Shown: piece by piece, positions 56,701-64,000 of the stretch
Layout: every line of letters starts with the position of its first letter
How positions within the stretch are numbered: the first letter of the stretch is position 1
Origin: Blakeslea trispora
Lineage: Eukaryota > Mucoromycota > Mucoromycetes > Mucorales > Choanephoraceae
Direction of reading: 5' to 3'
Length of the DNA: 64,000 nt
Assembly: GCA_025331445.1 (NCBI GenBank)
Contig: JAIWNE010000112.1
Coordinates: 46,740 to 110,739, forward strand
Translations under genes and position numbers: made by a program
Notes under the pieces: generated by a model
What the model saw: the letters and a program-made list of their open reading frames with translations, nothing else
Told to the model about the DNA's origin: nothing
The model's database searches: none

Positions 56701-56909
56701 ACAAATTTATCTATTCTTATGTAGCTTCATCTCTGTTGTATTCTTTGGAATACCTTATTGGGAAGTGTCCATTCGTACACTGGCTTATGTTCTCTGCTCA
56801 GCTTGTCTACCTTCACGTTCTCCATCCCAGCTATATGCTCGTACCTCACTCGTATGTTGTTGCTGGAACACGCTTCCTGAATTCCTAGAGATAACTGCTG
56901 TAGTACCGC

Positions 56910-57161
56910 TCATGCTGTACCGCCTAATTTCTTCGCATACTTTATGGCTGTGGTGTTGTCTGATCGAATCAGAATTGCTGAGTTTGCATACTTTTTCTTG
57001 TGGAGTAGCTGCGCAAAGCGAGTCGCCTGGAGCTCTCGTGCATTGATTGAAACTTCTTTTTCTTGGTCCAACCAAAACCCTGCTGTATCCATTTCGCTGC
57101 TATGAACACCCCAGCTTGTGTCTGAGGCATCGACGAAGATCTCGATGGCTGGTTCTTCCTC
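56910..57161 (-). pseudogene. DIRS RNase H domain fragment
   Basis: One open minus-strand frame reads EEEPAIEIFVDASDTSWGVH, then FWLDQEKEVSINARELQATR, then AILIRSDNTTAIKYAKKLGG. The RNase H acidic residues are all present: Asp in FVDAS, Glu in NAREL and Asp in RSDNT. The frame ends at a stop at 56910, after which related sequence continues in other frames. Confidence 0.7.
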
Positions 57162-57169
57162 AATAGATC

Positions 57170-57370
57170 GAGTTGTGTTCAGGCCGTTCTTTAACTATGC
57201 AAAGCTCTCCAAGGTATCGGGGGAGTTGAGAAAGCAATATGAAATTCTTCTTGGATTAATGACAATAGTCAGCTGTGTGAAGTCATCTTTTTCCAATTGG
57301 CTATGAAGTGTTTCAATCTGGCTCCTGGTCGAATGCCGTCCAGAGGTATGGAATATTTCCTCTTCTATTG
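57170..57370 (-). pseudogene. DIRS reverse transcriptase N-terminal stub
   Basis: In one minus-strand frame the sequence reads IPLDGIRPGARLKHFIANWK, then a stop, then IQEEFHIAFSTPPIPWRAL. This is the usual approach to the reverse transcriptase palm in DIRS elements. The YxDD-containing core that should follow is absent, and RNase H sequence comes almost directly after, which marks an internal deletion. Confidence 0.55.
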
Positions 57371-57432
57371 TTTTTAACGAGCTCTTTGTCTTCTCTATAT
57401 TCTTTTGTTTTTTTTTATGTTTTTAGATTTAG

Positions 57433-57935
57433 TTATTCTTGTAGTTTCGTTGGTTGGGATTGAAAGTAGGACCGGGTCCTGAGGGGCTGTGAAATGACTT
57501 CCCCTCCTCCTCCCGTAGACTCCCTTCTGACCCCCGTAAAAACACCCTCGGTTGTTATATGAAAAGCCACCTCTACCTCTGTTACAGTGGCTGCCTCTAA
57601 ATCCACCATAAGAGAATCCTCCTGATCTGCCTGCTGATGCATGAGATCCTCTGATAATCCTGTCATCATAACTAGCTTTTCAAATTATCTGCACAACTTC
57701 TGAAGAGAAAGCCAGCTCTTTGTCTTCTCCGAATACAATGATGTTTTTTGGGAGCTTGAGTACTTTTGTTGCCACTACCTTAGTTTCATTGTGGATTGCT
57801 TTTGCACTTGCAAATCTGTAAACTAATAAGCGTCTAGCTTTTTCCGTAATCCGGAGGATTTCATTCTCATCTCCCCCTCCTCTTTGAATGAGGTGTTGCA
57901 AATCTTGAAAGATTTCAGCCCCTTTCTAGATAATC
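57433..57935 (-). pseudogene. DIRS gag-like fragment
   Basis: Two minus-strand frames cover it. One reads FQDLQHLIQRGGGDENEILR and then RFASAKAIHNETKVVATKVL, ending at a stop. The continuation in another frame is Gly/Arg/Tyr-rich and matches the RGG-like tail typical of DIRS ORF1 proteins. A frameshift near 57675 separates the two parts. Confidence 0.6.
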
Positions 57936-58324
57936 AAGTGGGGGGGGGGCAAAATGTTAAAGTGTTGCGGGTAGTCAAGCTCATATAGGATCTTGCATAT
58001 AGTAGGCCAACTGGTAGTCAAAGGAACAATAATGTCAAAGGAACATGGGTGATGGACAGAGAGTCAATTCAAAAAAAAAAAGAGAGAGAGGGAAGCCATC
58101 GATTGTTTCAGGCATCATCAAATGAAGGCGCATCCGTAAAAATTGGATGGGGTGGGACCTTGTGAGGGTGCGGTGGGGGGGGGCAAAAAAGACAGAGGGT
58201 AGCATATTCAGTAGGTAACCAACCAAGACGCCAGCGGATATAACGACTACATTCTTCATGTGTCATGAGCAGTCAAAAGACCGGGTTCATATAGATTGTT
58301 GGTCGACAAAGGGAGAGAAGAGTA
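57936..58324. other. DIRS flank with paired poly-G tracts
   Basis: Two similar GTGGGGGGG...CAAAA tracts occur at about 57941-57957 and 58172-58187, about 230 bp apart. A purine-rich AAAAAGAGAGAGAGG stretch lies between. The minus-strand ORF 58035-58259 is not convincing. Confidence 0.4.
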
Positions 58325-58485
58325 TACTCATGTAAAAATTAAGCAGTTGCCTCACACCAAAAGAATCAAAATCTTCCATAGCTTTGCAGCTTGACACACC
58401 AAAAATGTTCCCTTAGCCATTTTTCCCTTAGAAATATTAGCTTTTGGATTTCATGGTTTTTCAAGAATGAAGCCGCTTTGAGGAG
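58325..58485 (-). pseudogene. Dispersed coding-repeat relic, copy B
   Basis: Homologous to 8262-8480. Minus-strand frames give ANISKGKMAKGTFLVCQAAK, then, shifted by one base, AMEDFDSFGVRQLLNF. It has an extra in-frame stop relative to copy A and is more decayed. Parent family not recognised. Confidence 0.45.
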
Positions 58486-60661
58486 GGAAGCTTTTTGTAA
58501 TCAAAAACAGATGCAGCGATAACAAAGAGACAATAAACAAGCTTCCTTAACAAAAAGAGCTAAAAGAAGTTGTGAATGAACATAATAAAGATAGGCTTCT
58601 TATTTGACTTCCAAGAAGAGGAAATGAAAAAGAAAGGAGGGCTACATTGCTGATGCTTTCTCATAATCTTTGATATTCTATCATAATAAATATCTTTGGT
58701 TGATTGAACTTCAATAGCGACTTTTCAGCAAGTCTCTAATTTTACGCTTGTCCACTTGATTTTGAAGAGTTTAAAAAAGCAGAGTTCTATGTAGACTAAT
58801 TTTGAATATAAAGGATTTTTCGAAAGTATTCGTGCAACTCTAGGTTTTTGTTTCGTGCAATAAGAACAAATAAATCGTGCAGACTTAGAAAACAATTTCG
58901 AGCAAAAATTAAAAAAAAGTTTAGTGTAAATGTTGATGTTGCAAGTGACCCAAATTGTCGTTCATGTTTCTACTTTGATTTACTTGTTTTTTTTACTGCT
59001 AATCATCTAGGATAAGGCTAGCTCTGCAAAGTTAGTCTAGTAGGTACACTTCTTCCCCTTTTTTAGCTCTCCTTCAATATCAAAATCTCAGTTCTAAAAC
59101 TTGTCGCGAGTATAAATATGGTATTAAATTGTCTCTTCCTGATTCGTCTCAAGGAAACCTTTGATCTTTACTAGAAACTTCCTTCTAATTGAATTGTAGA
59201 ACTTTCTAGATCTGACATGAACAGTACTCAAAAAAAAATATAGATACCTTCATATTTTAATCGAATAAACTCAACCTTTATTCTGCTCAAAAACTCTTAG
59301 ACATAACTAGCGGTCGACAAGCTATCCTTCTGTACCTTCTCGGTAGAGAGTCGGTTGTTTATTCGACCACCGATCTTACACTTATTTCAATGGAAAATTT
59401 GTGATGGGAATTTGTGCCAAAATGAACCACCCTATTGTCTACCATTTATGGGATTATTCGATTAACAACCAGCAGTTGTTCTCCAACAAGGATCATTGTC
59501 TTGTCGAATGGATAAAGCATCTATGTGATTGGAACTGAAGCACAGGATATATTCTAATGAAATGAGAGATAATCAAGATGAACGCAAAGTAAGATATACA
59601 CATCTCGAAATCCATAAAATGCCTGAAGTTCTCTTTTCCTGTCAAACATCAACTTAAAAGCAACACAAGCCAGACATCAAAAGATCTGACTCATGCGATA
59701 GGTCTTATTGTCTTCATTTAAACTAAACAAGTACAGACTATAGCTATTACTACTAACAGAAAAAAGTAGGTAAAGGTGTCTCAATATATCTGAAAAAGAT
59801 TTCATAGCCGTGCTTATGATTTAGACGATTGTAGAGAAAGGAATCTGCTTTGCAATACAGAAGACGTAACCGAAACTAAGATTTGCACTGATATCAACAC
59901 GCTTGTTGGCAAATCTCATTGACCCAACGCCCCTGAGTGTGTCAAAATTGTTTCATGTACTTTGGTGTACCAAACTGTTATGTATAGTGCTAGTGAAGCC
60001 TACAATTTTATTCCTATCTTGTCTTTTTGCAATGATGCATTGCTCAGAATAGCTAATAAATCTTCGCCTTTGGTTACTTCAACATGCAAACAAAAATCAT
60101 TGAAATACGCTAAGTATAAGAAGATTGATTGAGTCTATTTAGACCATAGTCAATTCAGTCCATGCTATAGCTATGACAAACTCAGACCGAAGAGAAACAT
60201 CAAAAACCTTCTGGAGCTGTCACTTGTCGCAATTATCAGTTATAGTCCTTAAAGTTATTAAATTTCCCTACACTCTTTTCATTCTTCTCTCATTTAAAAT
60301 CTAAACATTTTCTGAGTCATAAACATGTGATTGTAATTTATGGCAAGCTAACTTGAATACAATAGCTTGTATTGAACGATTCGCAGTGGAGCAACTTATG
60401 GTTATTGTTGACCCTGTTACATTTTTTTGGGATAGCTAATTCTTTATTTTAAAGAGCGTCGAACTTATTCCAATGAACATTAGACGCCACTTTGATTAAT
60501 AGAGGGGCCTGCTTTACAGTAATAATATGTATGCTTTTGTTGATATGATTAATCAGTTCAAAGGACTACAAAACCTCAAGCCTAAAAATGTCTCTTTTAT
60601 GAACAAACAAATAACTGCCTAGATATGCTAGCACTTTAATAGCTTCACACGCAGTTGCCTG
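58486..60661. other. Gene-free region
   Basis: AT-rich, no ORF of convincing composition on either strand. Short stretches around 59290-59540 look like decayed coding DNA but carry frequent stops and could not be assigned. Confidence 0.4.
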
Positions 60662-60836
60662 TACAGTAGTCGCTCAATTTAAGAGTGTTTGGCATAGGAA
60701 TATTCTCAATATAAGAACGCGATCCTTTGACTTCTATCGCTCCAAGCGTCAAAATTTCATTCAATTCTAGAGTATGCTCAATATAAGAGTGTATTTCTCG
60801 AGAATATGAACACTCTTAAATCAGGCAATTATTGTA
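60662..60836. mobile_element. MITE, TA-flanked, about 28-bp terminal inverted repeats, copy 2
   Basis: The left end TACAGTAGTCGCTCAATTTA continues AGAGTGTT. The right end is its imperfect reverse complement (reverse-complemented it reads TACAATAATTGCCTGATTTA then AGAGTGTT). Length 175 bp, with an internal ATATAAGA-type repeated segment shared with copy 1 at 45670-45842. No coding capacity. Confidence 0.75.
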
Positions 60837-63800
60837 TTCGCGCTCAAATTCTAGTTTGTTTATGCTATGAAAAATTTCTCTCTCTCTTAGTTACTGGCAA
60901 AGAAAGTAAGCTGATTTAATCGTGTAAACACTATGTTTTTAGGTCACTGAAATAATAGCAACTATATCTCCAAGCCTTACCCAATTTGACACAATCTTCA
61001 TCTGCTCAAATTTATGACAGCTAATGCTCATTGACACGCTAACTGGTCTCTTATGTTCTGCAGCCCTTTTTTTTTTCTAGTCATACAATCTCTCCTAATG
61101 ACATACTACACGTGCACTAGATACTACAAAAGTTATAAAAGCTCAGGTAAATATATGTATTACTGCACTTGAGTTCTTTTTCTTCTCTTTCCAACAGAAA
61201 AAGCTATTTTGCTGATGGTTTGTTTCTCTTTTAGTATGGTTCTTTTTACTTTTAAGGAGGCTTCAGTACCTGTATCACTACCATTACTGGTTCTAAATGC
61301 ACTTATTTTTTTTTTTACCATTGCCTTTCTGTAGATTCAGTAATACGTCAAAACTTCATGTTTGGACAAATTGATGCTTTTATCTGTTCAATTAAAAAGA
61401 TGCACTGGACAACAAAATCAACAAAAACATAAGCGCCTTTGTTTTAAATCATTCAAGCCTATGACTATGTGAAAAGTTTATACTTGGCCTGAACGATAAT
61501 TTAGTTTATAAATACAATTACATACCAAGTAAAAAAATTAAACTTTGTACCCAAGTCGTCGATAAGCCTATTCGTTCTAGAATCTGCTAATGTGCTGCAT
61601 TGTTGTTGTAGTATCCAAAAAACAAAGTTGTGTTTATTTGAACGATCCTAGCCTTCTACAAACTTGCAAAGGCGGAAGTGTCACAAGGAAGGGAGTGCAT
61701 CAATGGTTTGTCTAATAGAACGATTTTTATTGTTCTTCTGTTGGGAAGCAGTTTTTCTTATCGCTATTTAAATCATATTTTGTTAAACCATAAAGATAAC
61801 GAACCTGTATAAAAGTTGGAATAAATGACATACCAACGATAAATGACACACTAATACTTTTTTTTTATCAGTGCTTGGTGATAAAACAAATGTGCATATG
61901 TACAACTTGATGGCCACTATGCTGACTAAATAAATCCAAAGTGTTATCTAGGCTTTTAGTGTTTGTATAGGAATGATGTTGTTCATAAATACACAGATTG
62001 CCATGGGAATAACTATGTTGAAGTATAGGGGTAAATTTTTCAGATGCTAAAAATCTAAACAGAAAAAGGTTGTTTTATGCGCTAATACTATCTTGTCGAA
62101 ACTATAGCTATAAGCAGTACTTTCTCAAAATGCAATTCGAAAGGTCTTTGGTTAAACTTTTTTTTTAAACTTTACTAAATTATCCCGTCAGTAACCATAA
62201 ATTGTCAGTGCACAACTCACACTGAACATTCCTACTTTTCTTCATACTGCTATGCTATAATTGTATGATTCTAGCTATCGAAAATAATCTCATCTGTCTC
62301 TTGTTTCCATAAAGAAAAGATATAGTCTGAAACAGTTGATAAGAATGTACGTTGTCCCTATCAACATAATTCAAGTTAGATATGTTATGTATGCTAGTAG
62401 GACATTCTGATTTATGTCTAAAACCCAAGCTGGGGGTTAGTAGAATGGGGGGTTTGCGGCTCAGATACAGCATTATCTCTTTTTGGAAAAGAAGCAAGGC
62501 GTTCTCATGAAAGAATATAGTAAGTGGCTACAAATGAGAGACTGATCAGCAGTGAAAACAAAAGGAAATTAAGATTCTAGTGCCACATTAAATAACAACC
62601 CAAATTTCAAATTCCAAATTTCAGAAAGCAAAACAGAACACAACACAAATAATAATAAAAAAAAAAAGGGCAAAAGTAAGGCTGCCTCTACTCGGATTTT
62701 CAGAAAAGGATCAAGCAAAGATCTGCCATGCTATGTTATAGTCAATTATGACACAAGCAAGATTTGTTTCTTAAGAAAAGAGAAGTAACCTATCTTATCA
62801 ACTAAAAAATAGCAAAGAGATCAGACTTGGCTAGAGTCAAGCTGTTGTTTCTATTATTAAGCTCTATACTACCAACATTAAATAATCTATTAAAGTCCAA
62901 CGACTATGTTGAAGCAAGTTAAGTTGTGATATGTTTTGCCTAACTCTTTATGGACACTATTGATACAAATATTCGATCATAGCATACTCTTGCATTAAAA
63001 AAGAAGCATTGTTGTTTGACAAGACTTATTTGATTTACGAGATACTATTTACATTCGTAATCGACAAAGATAACATTTGCATGAGCTATATTAACTTTAC
63101 TCGATGTGTGCATTTGTTTGTAGCAAAATGAGGGTATGGTGAAACCATCAAGAAAGTAATAGGAAACTATCAGTTGTCATCCTTTCAATTTTAAGTGTAG
63201 CGTCACACTTCTCAAGAAATAAAATGCCTAAACTAATTCAATAAAGAGATAAAGACGATCTTACGCTTGATTGTACAAAGTGTCAACTGCTCCTACGTAC
63301 TTTCAACCATAATTTCTTGACTCACTTGTATTGACGCAAATCAAACAAGACTTTTATTGTTCTTTTTTTAGACAAATAATACATACATACAGACATGAAA
63401 TGATACACAATGATGAGTTTATTCTGTCTTTTGCTTAAATAAAGAAAAAGAAAGAACAATTACAGATATGCCATGCAATTGGGCTTATAAAAAAAACCAT
63501 CTGTGCTTTCAAGTAGCAACAAATTAATTAGAATCAGGCGATAAATGACCCAAAAGAAAGTTTACCAACCATTACCATCGCCAAATAACTACGTAAGAGC
63601 ATTCAGTAGCCTGTGTGTATGTGTGGCTGAGTAGGAAAAAAGGAGAAAGAGGATGGGTAAGGAGACCCAAAAAAAGGTCAATAAAAGTCAAGACAATATC
63701 TATGCTTTTCTTGGTCCTTTTTTTTTGTATTTTTTTTCTCCCTTTCGGAATCATCATTGTCATTCGTTTCTTACTCTCATTTAGTCTTTCATAACAAGGT

Positions 63801-64000
63801 TATTTCTGGTATTTGTTGTCGAAAATTATATATAATGCTCAGTAGTAGTCATCTTAGTTTTCCTACAGAAAGGTAGATTTCACTTTTCTTTTCTTTGTGT
63901 TTTTCTTTCTTTTATCTAAGACATTTGCTGTAGTTACCCGTATTATTATCACCATCCAGTTCAACAAAAGATTCTCTACAATTCACCTCCTTTAAACAGT
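60837..64000. other. Gene-free right end of window
   Basis: AT-rich sequence with no recognisable gene, tRNA or repeat family. The minus-strand frame 62255-62497 (80 codons) has fairly protein-like composition but no start context, introns or family match. Confidence 0.4.

Larger units (their letters stand above)
56141..57935 (-). mobile_element. DIRS-like tyrosine-recombinase retrotransposon, internally deleted
   Basis: Read on the minus strand, fragments appear in DIRS order: gag-like C-terminal part (57935-57433), the first few dozen residues of the reverse transcriptase region (about 57370-57170), RNase H (57161-56910) and tyrosine-recombinase N-terminal part (to about 56141). Most of the reverse transcriptase core and the recombinase catalytic domain are missing, and several frameshifts and stops occur. 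No terminal repeats were identified. Confidence 0.75.

Noticed and set aside
58035..58259. Minus-strand ORF of 74 codons with a hydrophobic N terminus
   Set aside because: Runs through purine tracts and a poly-G tract; no family match and no splice support.
62255..62497. Minus-strand ORF of 80 codons
   Set aside because: Composition is fairly protein-like but there is no recognisable motif, partner exon or repeat copy to support it.
63572..63763. Minus-strand ORF of 63 codons near the right edge
   Set aside because: Lys-rich start followed by hydrophobic low complexity, typical of AT-rich noncoding DNA.

Overview
This window is nuclear DNA from a fungus, most likely an early-diverging zygomycete of the order Mucorales; I cannot name the species. 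The evidence is AT-rich DNA, many introns of about 50-100 nt with GTAAGT-like donors and pyrimidine-rich TAG/CAG acceptors, and a fungal gene set (Tup1 co-repressor, Ste20/PAK kinase, tricalbin, Num1/Mcp5-like cortical anchor, HDEL-tagged disulfide isomerase, 7TM-RGS receptor). It also has an orphan family that I associate with Mucorales. I rebuilt the exon structures by hand. For 16 of the 17 protein-coding models the exon phases close exactly; the 5' end of the GATA-factor gene does not.

Layout. Positions 1-30,000 are gene-dense: a DUF2235 hydrolase, an Eps15/Ede1-like EH-domain protein, a HAD phosphatase (minus), a 7TM-RGS protein, an ER disulfide isomerase, a USP7/Ubp15 deubiquitinase and a Num1/Mcp5-like PH protein. 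A run of minus-strand genes follows: a hypothetical protein, a PAK kinase, a tricalbin, and a Sec14-RhoGAP protein. Positions 30,000-38,300 are repeat-rich and gene-poor: a 70-bp foldback, a perfect 141-bp direct duplication, one intact gene of a nuclease-like orphan family and a decayed relative of it. From 38,300 to 54,400 genes return: a fucose-permease-type MFS transporter, Tup1 with 73 consecutive glutamines, COX13/Cox6a (minus), the splicing factor Syf1, a GATA zinc-finger gene (minus) and an LctP-type lactate permease (minus). From 54,500 to the right edge the window is a transposon graveyard. It holds a non-LTR (LINE) element cut off at the start of ORF2 where an oppositely oriented, internally deleted DIRS-like element abuts it, then about 6 kb with no recognisable gene but with a TA-flanked MITE.

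How the genes relate. Several act at the cell cortex and in polarity signalling: PAK with a CRIB domain, Sec14-RhoGAP, tricalbin (ER-plasma membrane contacts), the Num1/Mcp5-like PH protein, the EH endocytic adaptor and the 7TM-RGS receptor. Eukaryotic neighbours need not be functionally linked, so this is an observation only. No tRNA, rRNA or CRISPR was seen.

The most interesting items are the 70-bp inverted repeat, a dispersed coding repeat whose two copies seem to share the same frameshift, the nuclease-like orphan family, the bacterial-type lactate permease in a fungus, a predicted GC-AG intron, and the LINE/DIRS junction with an overlapping LINE ORF1/ORF2.
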